A stretch of DNA of 64,000 nucleotides, taken from NCBI GenBank assembly GCA_937899895.1, contig CALBQR010000002.1, forward strand, positions 7,961 through 71,960, written 5' to 3'. Shown piece after piece: positions 54,305-63,475 of this stretch. The translations under genes and the position numbers were made by a program. The DNA is from an uncultured Alistipes sp. GTDB lineage: Bacteria > Bacteroidota > Bacteroidia > Bacteroidales > Rikenellaceae. The first letter of the stretch is position 1, and each line of letters opens with the position of its first letter. The notes under the pieces are model-generated. The model did not search any database, was not told the origin of the DNA, and saw only the letters and a program-made list of their open reading frames with translations.

Positions 54305-55567
54305 TTATGCACCGAAGTTATCGTAAAGGATGTTCTCCTTGGGAACACCGAGGCTATCAAGCATCTTCTCTACCGATGCAACCATCATCGGGGGACCACA
54401 CATCAGGTAGATGCAGCTTTCGGGCTCCTCGTGGTTCTTCAAGTAGTTCTCGAACAGCACGTTGTGAACGAAACCAGCGGTGTACTTCTCGCCAACTGCA
54501 TCAGCTTCGGGATCGGGACGGTCCAGAGCCAAGTTGAACTTGAAGTTGGGGAAATCCTTCTCGATACCGCGGAAGTCCTCCATATAGGGAGCCTCCTTCA
54601 ATGCACGAGCACCATACCAGAACGATACGGGACGCTTGGTCTTCTCGGTCTTGAATAGGTGCATAATGTGGCTACGCATAGGAGCCATACCGGCACCACC
54701 ACCGATGAAGATCAGCTCCTGGGTGTCGGGCAGGTTATCGGGCAGGAAGAACTCGCCATAAGGACCCGAAATGGTTACCTTATCGCCAGCCTTGCGCGAG
54801 AACACGTACGACGAGCAAATACCGGGATTAACCTTCATAAAGCCGCCATTAACGCGATCGAAGGGAGGTGTTGCGATACGGATGTTCAACATAATGATAT
54901 TACCCTCGGCAGGGTGGTTAGCCATCGAGTATGCGCGGAAGGTAGGTTCGGGGTTCTTGGTTACCAGATCCCACATATTGAACTTATCCCAGTCGCCACG
55001 GAACTGCTCATCAATCACCATATCCGAGAATTTGATCTCGTCATACTTCGGAATGTCGATCTGAATGTAACCACCGCTGCGGAATTTCAGGTTCTCACCC
55101 TCAGGCAGCTTTACAACGAACTCCTTGATGAAGGTCGAGATGTTGCGGTTTGAAACAACCTCGCACTCCCACTTCTTCACGCCGAGTACCGATTCGGGCA
55201 CCTTAATTTTCAGATCGTTCTTCACCTTCACCTGGCAGCCCAGACGCCAGTGGTCTTTCTGCATCTTGCGGGTGATGAAGCCGGTCTCGGTAGGCAGAAT
55301 GTCGCCGCCACCCTCGATAACCTGACACTTACACATACCGCACGAACCACCACCACCGCAAGCCGACGGCAGGAAGATGTTGTTGTTGGCGAGCGTTGCC
55401 AGCAGGGTCGAACCACTTGCCGTGGTCAGCACCTTCTCGCCATCGTTGATATCAATCGTAACATCGCCTGACGATGTCAATTTTGCCTTGGCTACGAGCA
55501 GCAAAGCTACGAGCAGCAGCGTTACTACCAGAAAGGCTACGATTGCAACTATAATTGTTGTAGTCAT
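54305..55567 (-). CDS. nqrF: Na+-translocating NADH:quinone reductase subunit F
   Basis: A 420-residue subunit, the NADH entry point. An N-terminal membrane helix (about 5-28) is followed by a [2Fe-2S] ferredoxin domain with Cys70, Cys76, Cys79 and Cys111 (ACGGGGSCGMC...RLGC). The FAD-binding barrel has RAYSMAN, and the NADH domain has FIGGGAGMAPMRSH and YLMCGPPMM. Electrons pass from NADH to FAD to the Fe-S centre and on to NqrD/E. It is the last gene of the nqrABCDEF operon. Confidence 0.97.
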   Translation of the reverse strand: MTTTIIVAIVAFLVVTLLLVALLLVAKAKLTSSGDVTIDINDGEKVLTTASGSTLLATLANNNIFLPSACGGGGSCGMCKCQVIEGGGDILPTETGFITRKMQKDHWRLGCQVKVKNDLKIKVPESVLGVKKWECEVVSNRNISTFIKEFVVKLPEGENLKFRSGGYIQIDIPKYDEIKFSDMVIDEQFRGDWDKFNMWDLVTKNPEPTFRAYSMANHPAEGNIIMLNIRIATPPFDRVNGGFMKVNPGICSSYVFSRKAGDKVTISGPYGEFFLPDNLPDTQELIFIGGGAGMAPMRSHIMHLFKTEKTKRPVSFWYGARALKEAPYMEDFRGIEKDFPNFKFNLALDRPDPEADAVGEKYTAGFVHNVLFENYLKNHEEPESCIYLMCGPPMMVASVEKMLDSLGVPKENILYDNFGA

Positions 55568-55591
55568 CTTGTTACTTCTCTCTTTAATAGG

Positions 55592-56200
55592 TTAGAACTG
55601 AATACCCGAGAATATCATAAATGCGATACCCATCAGACCGGTAATGATGAATGCGATACCGGGACCTTTCAGTGCCTTGGGTATGTTCGAGTAGGTGGTC
55701 TTCTCGCGGATAGCGGCCATCATAACGATTGCCAACCACCAACCAAGACCCGAACCCAAACCGTAAACGATCGACTGCCAGCACGAGGTGATCTCGGCAG
55801 CAGCAACCTTCTGCTGCATAAACAGCGAACCACCAAGGATTGCGCAGTTCACAGCGATCAGCGGCAGGAAGATACCCAACTGATTGTAGAGTGTGGGCGA
55901 GAACTTCTCGACGATCATCTCCACCAACTGCACGAACGATGCAATTACAGCAATAAAGATGATGAAGGTCAAGAAACTCAGGTCGACGCCCTCTACAAGT
56001 GCGTCAGCTTTCAGTACGTACTCATTCAAGAGGTAGTTCAGGGGCACGGTCATTACCATCACGAAGGTAACTGCGGCACCCAGACCGAGTGCAGTCTTAA
56101 CGCTCTTCGAAACGGCAATGTACGAACACATACCGAAGAAGAAAGCGAAGACCATATTGTCGATAAAGATCGACTTAATGAAAATATTCAATGTTTCCAT
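55592..56200 (-). CDS. nqrE: Na+-translocating NADH:quinone reductase subunit E
   Basis: A 202-residue membrane protein with six hydrophobic helices, homologous to NqrD and RnfA. The conserved FFGMCSYIAVSKSV and NCAILGGSLF segments each carry one of the cysteines that, with NqrD, hold the intramembrane iron centre. It lies 24 bases before nqrF and 13 after nqrD. Confidence 0.96.
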   Translation of the reverse strand: METLNIFIKSIFIDNMVFAFFFGMCSYIAVSKSVKTALGLGAAVTFVMVMTVPLNYLLNEYVLKADALVEGVDLSFLTFIIFIAVIASFVQLVEMIVEKFSPTLYNQLGIFLPLIAVNCAILGGSLFMQQKVAAAEITSCWQSIVYGLGSGLGWWLAIVMMAAIREKTTYSNIPKALKGPGIAFIITGLMGIAFMIFSGIQF

Positions 56201-56213
56201 AATCTACCTCCTC

Positions 56214-56870
56214 TTATTTTTCCTGTAAGTCCTTATTGAAAGAGCGGTGAGCCCAGATGATACAACCCACCAGGATCAGAGCCATAGGCGGGAAGAGCAT
56301 CAGACCATTGTTAGCATAGAAACCACCATTTGCAACATACCAGCTATCGGGGATAATCTGGAAACCAAAGATCGAACCTGAACCGAAGAGCTCACGAACG
56401 AGTGCTACGAGAACCAGAATAGTACCATAGCCCAGACCGTTACCGATACCATCGAGGAACGAAGCCCAAGGCTTGTTTCCCAATGCGAAGGCCTCGACAC
56501 GACCCATAATGATACAGTTGGTGATAATCAGACCTACGTAAACCGACAACTGCTTCGATACGTCGTAAACAAATGCCTTCAATACCTGGTCCACCAAGAT
56601 TACCAATGCAGCGATTACAACCAGCTGCACGATGATGCGGATACGCGAAGGAATACCCTTACGCAACAGCGACATAACAAGATTCGAGAATGCCGTTACG
56701 ACGGTTACCGACAGACCCATAACGAATGCGGGTTTAACCTGTACGGTTACAGCCAGAGCCGAGCAAATACCCAGAATCTGAACAATGACCGGGTTGTTAG
56801 CCGAGAACGGCGCGGTCAGATACTTCATATTTTTAGCCGAAAACAGAGGCTCTTTTTCAGTGTTACTCAT
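56214..56870 (-). CDS. nqrD: Na+-translocating NADH:quinone reductase subunit D
   Basis: A 218-residue membrane protein with six helices, the pseudo-symmetric partner of NqrE. Conserved cysteine segments are QILGICSALAVT and LIITNCIIMGRVEAF. Its start overlaps the end of nqrC by 8 bases, which implies translational coupling. Confidence 0.96.
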   Translation of the reverse strand: MSNTEKEPLFSAKNMKYLTAPFSANNPVIVQILGICSALAVTVQVKPAFVMGLSVTVVTAFSNLVMSLLRKGIPSRIRIIVQLVVIAALVILVDQVLKAFVYDVSKQLSVYVGLIITNCIIMGRVEAFALGNKPWASFLDGIGNGLGYGTILVLVALVRELFGSGSIFGFQIIPDSWYVANGGFYANNGLMLFPPMALILVGCIIWAHRSFNKDLQEK

Positions 56871-57600
56871 TCTCTTCTACATTTTGAACGTTAGACTCCT
56901 CAGTTTCCTCAACCTCTGCTACAACCTCCTCGGCAGCTGCTGCGCCCTTCTTTGCGCCCAGCAGGGGGAGATAGTTTCCGAGGCTGTTCTTCAACATTGC
57001 GCTTACGCCGTCCGAGGTCTTGGTACCACCCGAGATAGCATCTACCTCGTGGGTGTTACCCTCCGATGCGCCGCCCTTCTTCAAGGTTACCGATACGAAC
57101 TCGTCGCCCTCGAAGATCTGCTTGCCCTTGTACATCGCCTGATGTGCGGGGGTTGCGATCTCAGCACCCAGACCGGGGGTCTCGCCAGAGTGGTCGAGTA
57201 CGATACCTGCAACGGTGTTCATATCGCTTTCGAGAGCGATGTAGCCCCAGATGGGACCCCACAGACCGGTACCGGTGATAGGCAATACAATGCGGCCATC
57301 TTTCGCCTCGAATACGGGATACTGCTGCTGCTCGAAAGAGCCTTTCAGATCCTGCAACAATACGAATACATCGCCGTCGATCTGCTCACCCTCGGCATTA
57401 ACAACGTATGCGTTGATAAACTCTTCGTAGTTCTGGTCAGCTGCACCCAACGATGCGAGGATTGCCGACTTCTTCTCGTTAAGAATGTTAGCGTCCTGAC
57501 GATCTTTGAGCGACAATGCAGCTACGGCCAGAAGAACTGCTACTACTACAACCATTACGGTCGAGTAGATAATAATATATACGTTACTTTCCTTATTCAT
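56863..57600 (-). CDS. nqrC: Na+-translocating NADH:quinone reductase subunit C
   Basis: A 245-residue protein with one N-terminal membrane helix (about 8-30) and a periplasmic FMN domain. FMN is expected on Thr193 in DAISGGTKTSDGV, the site ApbE flavinylates (SGGT instead of the usual SGAT). After GNYLP the protein has an unusual acidic Ala/Glu-rich tail of about 30 residues (AAAAEEVVAEVEETEE). No apbE is in this window. Confidence 0.95.
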   Translation of the reverse strand: MNKESNVYIIIYSTVMVVVVAVLLAVAALSLKDRQDANILNEKKSAILASLGAADQNYEEFINAYVVNAEGEQIDGDVFVLLQDLKGSFEQQQYPVFEAKDGRIVLPITGTGLWGPIWGYIALESDMNTVAGIVLDHSGETPGLGAEIATPAHQAMYKGKQIFEGDEFVSVTLKKGGASEGNTHEVDAISGGTKTSDGVSAMLKNSLGNYLPLLGAKKGAAAAEEVVAEVEETEESNVQNVEENE

Positions 57601-57609
57601 AGCTACACA

Positions 57610-58773
57610 TTATTTAACCAGTTTAACACGATTCTTTCTGCGAGCGATGTTGCGCTCAACCACGAAGTAATCCACCAGCGGAGCCAATGCGTTCATAAAC
57701 AGAATCGAAAGCATCATACCTTCGGGATATGCAGGATTGATCACGCGGATCATCACTGCCAGAGCACCCGTCATAAAGCCAACGATATACTTACCTGCAT
57801 TAGTCTGTGCCGAGGTAACGGGATCGGTTGCCATAAATACAGCACCGAAAGCGAAACCACCAACCAGCAGGTGAGTGTAAGCGGGAACCTCCATATAGGC
57901 GTTAGCACCGATAGCGTTGAAAAGCAGGCCCATAGCCAGACCACCAACGAATACCGATACCATCGTGCGCCACGATGCAACACCCGATACGAGCAGAACG
58001 ATAGCACCAAGTGCGATAGCGATAACCGAAGTCTCACCAACGCAACCCGGCATCAAACCGATCAGAGCGTCGCAGATCGAGTAGCTCATCTCGCCCGTAG
58101 TGCTGAGCTGCTCCAAAGCGGTTGCACCACTGAAACCATCAGCGATTGCACCAGCCTCGGCCTTACCCAAGCCTGCTACCCATACGGTCTCACCCGACAT
58201 AAACGGAGTGTAAGCGAAGAATACGAATGCACGAGCCAACAGAGCGGGGTTGAACACGTTCATACCCGTACCACCAAATACCTCCTTACCGATAACAACG
58301 GCGAAAGCGGTACCCAAAGCAAGCATCCACAGGGGTACATCAACGGGCATAATCATCGGAATCAAAAGACCCGATACGAGGAAACCCTCATTAATCTCGT
58401 GGCCGCGCTTCTGCGCAAATGCGAACTCGATCGACAGACCGACCAAGTACGATACGATGATCATCGGGAGCACCTTCAAGAAACCGAACCAGAAGCACTG
58501 CCACAAGCCGGCCTCTTGGCCGAGCGACAGGAAGTGCTGGTAACCGGTGTTGTACATACCGAACAGCAGTGCGGGAACCAATGCCAGCACTACCATAATC
58601 ATAGTACGCTTCATATCGTTGCAGTCGCGGATATGAGCACCCTTCTGTGTCGTGGTGTTAGGCACGAACAAGAAGGTCTCGAAACCCTCGAAGGTCGAGT
58701 GAAGCGCGCTGAGCTTACCGCCCTCTGAGAAGGTAGGCTTCAGCTTATCTACTAAATTTCTCAATGCCTTCAT
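57610..58773 (-). CDS. nqrB: Na+-translocating NADH:quinone reductase subunit B
   Basis: A 387-residue membrane subunit with about ten helices, the core Na+ channel and quinone-site protein. The second covalent FMN site is Thr218 in GFSGATALEQ. GGTGMNVFNPALLARAF is a family hallmark. It lies 1 base after nqrA and 9 before nqrC. Confidence 0.97.
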   Translation of the reverse strand: MKALRNLVDKLKPTFSEGGKLSALHSTFEGFETFLFVPNTTTQKGAHIRDCNDMKRTMIMVVLALVPALLFGMYNTGYQHFLSLGQEAGLWQCFWFGFLKVLPMIIVSYLVGLSIEFAFAQKRGHEINEGFLVSGLLIPMIMPVDVPLWMLALGTAFAVVIGKEVFGGTGMNVFNPALLARAFVFFAYTPFMSGETVWVAGLGKAEAGAIADGFSGATALEQLSTTGEMSYSICDALIGLMPGCVGETSVIAIALGAIVLLVSGVASWRTMVSVFVGGLAMGLLFNAIGANAYMEVPAYTHLLVGGFAFGAVFMATDPVTSAQTNAGKYIVGFMTGALAVMIRVINPAYPEGMMLSILFMNALAPLVDYFVVERNIARRKNRVKLVK

Positions 58774-58774
58774 T

Positions 58775-60136
58775 TTAGTTCATCTCTTTAATCATCAGAT
58801 TAATACCCTGACGGACGATATCCTGCATCTCAATCTTCGAGGGATCAACGAACTCACACAGAGCCAAATCCTCCTCTACGATCTCGTAGATACCCAGATT
58901 CTCCATCTTGTCGATGTCGCCGGCCAAAATAGCTTTGAGCAGATAGACGGGATAGATGTCCATAGGCAGATACTTATCGTACAGACCCGAAACCACGAAC
59001 GGACGCTCGCCGCCATTGAGGTTGGTATCCAGATCGTACTTCTTCTTGGGGCAGAGCCACGAGAAGTAAGCCTTCGACACCGAGAACTTGTTGAAACGAG
59101 GCATAGCCCAGCCCAACAACTCGTACTTATCGCCTTCGGGGATCAGTGTTACCTGATTCGAGTAGAAGGTCAGATAACCATCAGCTGCTACCTTTGTGCC
59201 GGTCAGCACGTTGCCACTGATTACGCGAACGCTGTCGCCCTCTTTCTGTGCCTTTACGCGGCCTGCGAGGATCGAATCCATTGCTGCACCTGCAATAACG
59301 GTGTAGTACTGGGGAGCCTCGACCTGCGAGCCACAGAGTGCAATCGTCTTGGTCATATCAACCTTGCCGGTTGCAAACAGACGGCCGATCAGAGCCACGC
59401 CCTGTGCGCTTACGGTCCATACAACTTCACCCTTGTTGATAGGATCAATGTGGTGAATCTGCACGCCTACGTTACCTGCGGGGTGGGGACCTGCGAACTC
59501 GTGAATCTCAACACCATTCAAGCCCTCGAACACCTTGTTCTCGGCCTTTGCGTTGAGCGAAAGATGAACCTTACCTGCGGTCAGGCGAGCGAGCACGTCA
59601 AAACCCTTTTGAAGGTTAGCCTTGTCGTTAGCCAATACCACATCGCTATCGGCTGCCAGAGGAGCCGAATCGAAACCCGATACGAAGATCGCCTTGGGCT
59701 GATCGTCGGGGTTGGCGATAATGCCGTAAGGACGCTGGATGATCAGCGGCCACAAGCCTGCTTCGAGCAGCAGTTTGGTCGCATCCTCCTTCGAGGTCTT
59801 CTCGATTGCGGGGATGTTGAACTCCTTGAAGCTCTGGGTTGCGTCGGGCTGAACGGTTACGTTGAGAACCTTGCGCTTCTCACCGCGATTAATGGCGGTA
59901 ACCGTACCGCTTACGGGCGAGGTGAACAGAACGCGGCTGTCATTCTTCGAGAAGAAGAGAGCGTCGCCTGCCTTAACCTGCTCGCCGACCTTAACCAAAA
60001 GCTTGGGAACAACACCTTCAAAATCCAGAGGAGAAACTGCATACGAATCCGCCATAGGAAGAGCGGTTACCTTCGCTTCAGCTTTACCCAGAAGGTTGAT
60101 GTCGAGACCCTTGTTAATTTTGATGATTTTCGACAT
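58775..60136 (-). CDS. nqrA: Na+-translocating NADH:quinone reductase subunit A
   Basis: A 453-residue peripheral subunit on the cytosolic side, related to RnfC but without its Fe-S cysteines. It starts MSKIIKINKGLDINLLGKAEA; typical stretches are GEQVKAGDALFFSKND and FVSGFDSAPLAADSD. It helps form the quinone site with NqrB. First gene of the operon. A TATTTTTG at 60230-60237 on the minus strand could be the -7 element, but no TTG is at the expected distance. Confidence 0.97.
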   Translation of the reverse strand: MSKIIKINKGLDINLLGKAEAKVTALPMADSYAVSPLDFEGVVPKLLVKVGEQVKAGDALFFSKNDSRVLFTSPVSGTVTAINRGEKRKVLNVTVQPDATQSFKEFNIPAIEKTSKEDATKLLLEAGLWPLIIQRPYGIIANPDDQPKAIFVSGFDSAPLAADSDVVLANDKANLQKGFDVLARLTAGKVHLSLNAKAENKVFEGLNGVEIHEFAGPHPAGNVGVQIHHIDPINKGEVVWTVSAQGVALIGRLFATGKVDMTKTIALCGSQVEAPQYYTVIAGAAMDSILAGRVKAQKEGDSVRVISGNVLTGTKVAADGYLTFYSNQVTLIPEGDKYELLGWAMPRFNKFSVSKAYFSWLCPKKKYDLDTNLNGGERPFVVSGLYDKYLPMDIYPVYLLKAILAGDIDKMENLGIYEIVEEDLALCEFVDPSKIEMQDIVRQGINLMIKEMN

Positions 60137-60300
60137 TTTGGTTAAAAGTTAATTAATGAAAAATGAATATTGTAAATTGATTTTTTTCGTTTGAGTGATC
60201 TGTTTGGGATCGCTATATATATTTGCGCGCAAAAATAGGAAAAAATACTTAATTGTGAAAATCCTAACAGCACCTTTTTATGGATTTCGGGGAAAATTTG

Positions 60301-60308
60301 TAAATTTG
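60301..60308 (+). promoter_or_regulatory. Putative -7 box of the TatD-like gene
   Basis: TAAATTTG, 30 bases before the chosen start; no clear -33 TTG. Confidence 0.45.
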
Positions 60309-60338
60309 TGCTGAAAAAACGTGAAAATCTTGCTCACA

Positions 60339-61007
60339 ATGGCTCCATACGTCGATTTTCATACTCATTGCCGACGAGGTGATGCGCTCGAAATTTTGAA
60401 TATTGACCCTCTCGACGAGGAGTCTTTTGTATTGGCCGTTGAGTGCGGACTCCCATTTTCCGTTGGTATGCACCCGTGGCGTACTGCCGAAAGCGCCGAG
60501 CGATTGAATGAGGCTTTTGAACGAATGGATCGAGTGGCGCAAAACGGTCAAGCAATGGCGATCGGGGAGTGTGGTCTGGATTGGTCGGTTGATGTCGATC
60601 GAAGATTGCAGACGGAAGTTTTCGAGCGACAACTTGAATTGGACAAGCAGTGTAACTTGCCCGTTATTCTGCATTGTGTTCGCGCATTTGAGGATGTGAT
60701 GTCGAGATTGGTGCGGGCGAAGGCTGAACGAGCCGTTTTTCATAGTTTCATCGGCTCAACCGAGCAGGTGGCGCGTGTTGTGTCGAAGGGATACTTTTGT
60801 TCTTTTTCGCCGCGAAGTTTGGCGTCAGCTCGTACGTGCGAGGTTATAAGACGGATTACGCCATCGGCTTTGCTGATCGAGCGTGATGAGTGCGAATGTC
60901 CGATTGATGAGGTGTATAGTGCCGTTGCAGCATTGCGTGGTTGCTCAGTAGAGGAGCTGCGCGAAATAGTATTTGATAATTATAAACGATTGATAGATAA
61001 TGAGTAA
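60339..61007 (+). CDS. TatD-family metal-dependent hydrolase
   Basis: A 222-residue TIM-barrel hydrolase, somewhat shorter than the usual 255-265. Metal ligands: H-x-H in YVDFHTH, Glu in AIGECGLDW, His in PVILHCVRA, and His in VFHSFIG. The final Asp position is replaced in context by LLIERDECECP, which keeps an E-x-D. TatD proteins act on DNA ends or damaged DNA. The start at 60339 leaves the family-like MAPYVDFHTH; 60321 is possible. It overlaps tcdA by 8 bases. Confidence 0.82.
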   Translation: MAPYVDFHTHCRRGDALEILNIDPLDEESFVLAVECGLPFSVGMHPWRTAESAERLNEAFERMDRVAQNGQAMAIGECGLDWSVDVDRRLQTEVFERQLELDKQCNLPVILHCVRAFEDVMSRLVRAKAERAVFHSFIGSTEQVARVVSKGYFCSFSPRSLASARTCEVIRRITPSALLIERDECECPIDEVYSAVAALRGCSVEELREIVFDNYKRLIDNE

Positions 61008-61728
61008 TTGGAAAGAACGCACCGAGCTGCTACTCGGAGCCGAGAAGGCTGCAACGCTTGCCAAAGCGCACGTGTTGGTGGTCGGCTTGGGGGGTGTCGG
61101 AGCTTATGCGGCCGAGATGATCTGCCGTGCAGGTGTGGGTGAGATGACCATTGCCGACTCGGATGATGTTTCGGAGAGCAATATCAACCGCCAGCTTGTA
61201 GCCCTCCATTCGACCGTCGGTCGAGCTAAAAGTGATGTGCTGGCGGAGCGATTGCTCGATATAAATCCCAATTTACAACTGCATATAGTTCAGCGATATA
61301 TACGCGATGAGGAGACTGATCGCATACTTGACGCAGCTCGTTACGACTATATTGTGGATGCCATTGATACGTTGTCGCCCAAGGCGGCTTTGATTAAGGG
61401 CGCGCTCGATCGCTCGATGCCGATCGTTAGTGCAATGGGCGCAGGGGCGAAGACCGATCCGACACGTGTCGAAATTGCCGATATTGGTCGTACGCATCAC
61501 TGCCCGTTGGCTCATATGCTGCGCAAGCGTCTGCATAAAATGGGAATTCGCACAGGTTTTTATGCAGTCTTTTCGGCCGAGCCTGTGCGTGAGGGAGCGA
61601 TGATTTTGAGCGAAGAGACAAATAAGAAATCAAATACGGGAACGATCTCGTATATGCCTGCCGTTTTTGGTTGTGCGTGCGCTTCGGTTGTGGTGCGCGA
61701 TCTGCTCGGAGAGATGTCGAAAGAGTAA
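61000..61728 (+). CDS. tcdA: tRNA threonylcarbamoyladenosine dehydratase TcdA
   Basis: A 242-residue E1-like (ThiF/MoeB fold) ATPase. The nucleotide loop is VVGLGGVGAYAAEM; the Arg finger region is SNINRQLVALHSTVG; YDYIVDAIDTLSPK follows. The end carries GCACASVVVRDLLG. TcdA cyclises t6A at position 37 of ANN-decoding tRNAs to ct6A with ATP. It overlaps the TatD-like gene by 8 bases and the esterase gene starts 18 bases later, so the three form one transcript. Confidence 0.92.
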   Translation: MSNWKERTELLLGAEKAATLAKAHVLVVGLGGVGAYAAEMICRAGVGEMTIADSDDVSESNINRQLVALHSTVGRAKSDVLAERLLDINPNLQLHIVQRYIRDEETDRILDAARYDYIVDAIDTLSPKAALIKGALDRSMPIVSAMGAGAKTDPTRVEIADIGRTHHCPLAHMLRKRLHKMGIRTGFYAVFSAEPVREGAMILSEETNKKSNTGTISYMPAVFGCACASVVVRDLLGEMSKE

Positions 61729-61745
61729 AATTATAACGATATAAT

Positions 61746-63464
61746 ATGAAACATAAACTTCTAACCATTATTGCATTATTGCTGTTATCTAATGCAATAG
61801 CTCAACAACGAGATCACTATCGCGTGCCCTTTGATCCGGCGACAGTGCAGAATGAAAATGTGGTCGCGGGTGAGATTATTAAATGTTCGTTCAATGACTC
61901 GAAAATCTACCCGATGACTACGCGCGATTATTGGATTTACATCCCCGCGGCATACGATGCGTCTAAACCTGCTTGTCTGTTTGTTTGCCTTGACGGAATC
62001 ACCTACAATGCGCCTACGGTCTTTGATAATCTGATTGCAACGGGACAGATGCCCGTAACGATTGGAGTTTTTGTCAATCCGGGCGTAGTCCGCGATAGCG
62101 AAGGCGGCGTTATTCGATACAATCGCAGTAATGAGTTTGACCGCACTGATGGTACATTCGCACGTTTTCTGATCGAGGAGTTGTTGCCTGATGTAGAGCG
62201 ACATACGACGGCCGACGGCCGACAGATTTTGCTATCGAAAGATCCGAACGATTGCGCTATCGCAGGATCGAGTAGTGGCGGTATTTGTGCATTCTCGGCA
62301 GCTTGGGCTCGTCCCGATCGTTTTGGCCGAGTGTTCAGTGCAGTAGGCACTTACGTCTCGATGCGTGGTGGCAATGAGTATCAGGCCGTGATCCGCAAGA
62401 GCGAGCCGAAGCCGTTGCGAATTTTCTTGCAGGATGGCCTTTATGATGTGTGGAACGGCATTTTCGGCGATTGGTACGAGGCGAATATTTTGGTCGAGTC
62501 GGCTCTGAATTTTAGTGGCTACGAGGTGGCGCACAATTGGGGTCGAGGTGGCCATAGCAATACTCACGCTAATCGAATTTTCCCCGATGTGATGCGCTGG
62601 TTGTGGAAGGGCTGGCCGCAGCCTGTTCGTGCAGGTCGTTCGCAGAATGATATGCTTGAAGCAATTCTACCCGAAGAGGGTGCGTGGGAGCGAGTAGATG
62701 GTGTAAATGTAGGGTATAAATTGATTGCTTATCGCGATAAAGTTGTGTTTGAGAAAGATGGTAAAATCTGCAATTTGGATGGCAGTTCGATACTTCGTTT
62801 GCATCGTGGCGAACACCTTGTGGGAGCAGACGCAACGAGCCTCTATTTGTCTAATGTAAAGAACAAAATTATTTGCTCTCAAAATGGCATAAGAAAGGAG
62901 ATGTCGACATTGCAAGTAAAAGTCAAACAGCTAATTGCAACCGACAAACTCAACTATTACATTACGTATGAAAATGAGGGTAAAACCGCCATCGCGCATA
63001 TTGATTCGTGTGGTAATTTAACAGTTGTAAATGATGGATTATCGTGCGGAACAAGCCTTGCTCTCTATCCTGATCATCGACTGCTTATTTGCAACGAACC
63101 TCATACGCGCTGGTTGTTGAGCTACGTCATCGGTGAGGATGGTCAGCCAATGGCGGGACAGCGTTTCTATTGGCTGCATAACATCTCTGGCGACGACTCA
63201 CAGCAGGTCGGGCAGATGTGTTTCGATGAGAATGGTAACCTCTATGTTGCAACGACAATGGGTGTTCAGATCTGCGATCAAAATGGTCGAGTACGAGCAA
63301 TCCTTTCGCTGCCCGATAGTGCACCTATTCGCTCATTGGCATTTGCCGGAACTAAGCTATATGTGGTTAATGATCGAGGTGAGGTTTATGTGCGCGAGTT
63401 GAAGGTTAGCGGTGTGCAGGTGTGGCAATCCGCAACCTCACCCAAAAGTCAAGGTCAAGGTTGA
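61746..63464 (+). CDS. Exported CE1-like esterase fused to an SMP-30-like propeller
   Basis: A 572-residue protein. A signal peptide (cleavage near AIAQQ) is followed by an alpha/beta hydrolase domain of the enterochelin-esterase/CE1 type (about 30-300), with its nucleophile Ser in CAIAGSSSGGICAF (G-x-S-x-G) and a late His in RGGHSNTHANRI. The C-terminal part (about 315-560) has the repeats of an SMP-30/gluconolactonase-like propeller (MCFDENGNLYVATTMGVQICD). Such fusions are common in Bacteroidetes glycan loci. The end, SATSPKSQGQG-stop, looks natural, and the foreign AT-rich DNA begins immediately after the stop. Confidence 0.85.
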   Translation: MKHKLLTIIALLLLSNAIAQQRDHYRVPFDPATVQNENVVAGEIIKCSFNDSKIYPMTTRDYWIYIPAAYDASKPACLFVCLDGITYNAPTVFDNLIATGQMPVTIGVFVNPGVVRDSEGGVIRYNRSNEFDRTDGTFARFLIEELLPDVERHTTADGRQILLSKDPNDCAIAGSSSGGICAFSAAWARPDRFGRVFSAVGTYVSMRGGNEYQAVIRKSEPKPLRIFLQDGLYDVWNGIFGDWYEANILVESALNFSGYEVAHNWGRGGHSNTHANRIFPDVMRWLWKGWPQPVRAGRSQNDMLEAILPEEGAWERVDGVNVGYKLIAYRDKVVFEKDGKICNLDGSSILRLHRGEHLVGADATSLYLSNVKNKIICSQNGIRKEMSTLQVKVKQLIATDKLNYYITYENEGKTAIAHIDSCGNLTVVNDGLSCGTSLALYPDHRLLICNEPHTRWLLSYVIGEDGQPMAGQRFYWLHNISGDDSQQVGQMCFDENGNLYVATTMGVQICDQNGRVRAILSLPDSAPIRSLAFAGTKLYVVNDRGEVYVRELKVSGVQVWQSATSPKSQGQG

Positions 63465-63475
63465 TAATAGATTAT
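63460..63475. other. Composition break (chimeric junction or transfer point)
   Basis: Left of this point: balanced GC, Bacteroidales codon use. Right of it: about one quarter GC (for example 14 of 60 bases at 63781-63840), with ATA and AGA codons frequent. Confidence 0.85.

Noticed and set aside
54305..60136. Operon as an RNF complex rather than NQR
   Set aside because: Subunit A lacks the RnfC Fe-S cysteines, subunit F has the ferredoxin-FAD-NADH layout, and no RnfB is present. The order is nqrABCDEF.
63461..63469. TTG at 63461 as the real start of the ABC-F gene
   Set aside because: It falls in the last bases of the Bacteroidales side, has no ribosome-binding or promoter context of its own, and appears to be a chance in-frame codon at the join.
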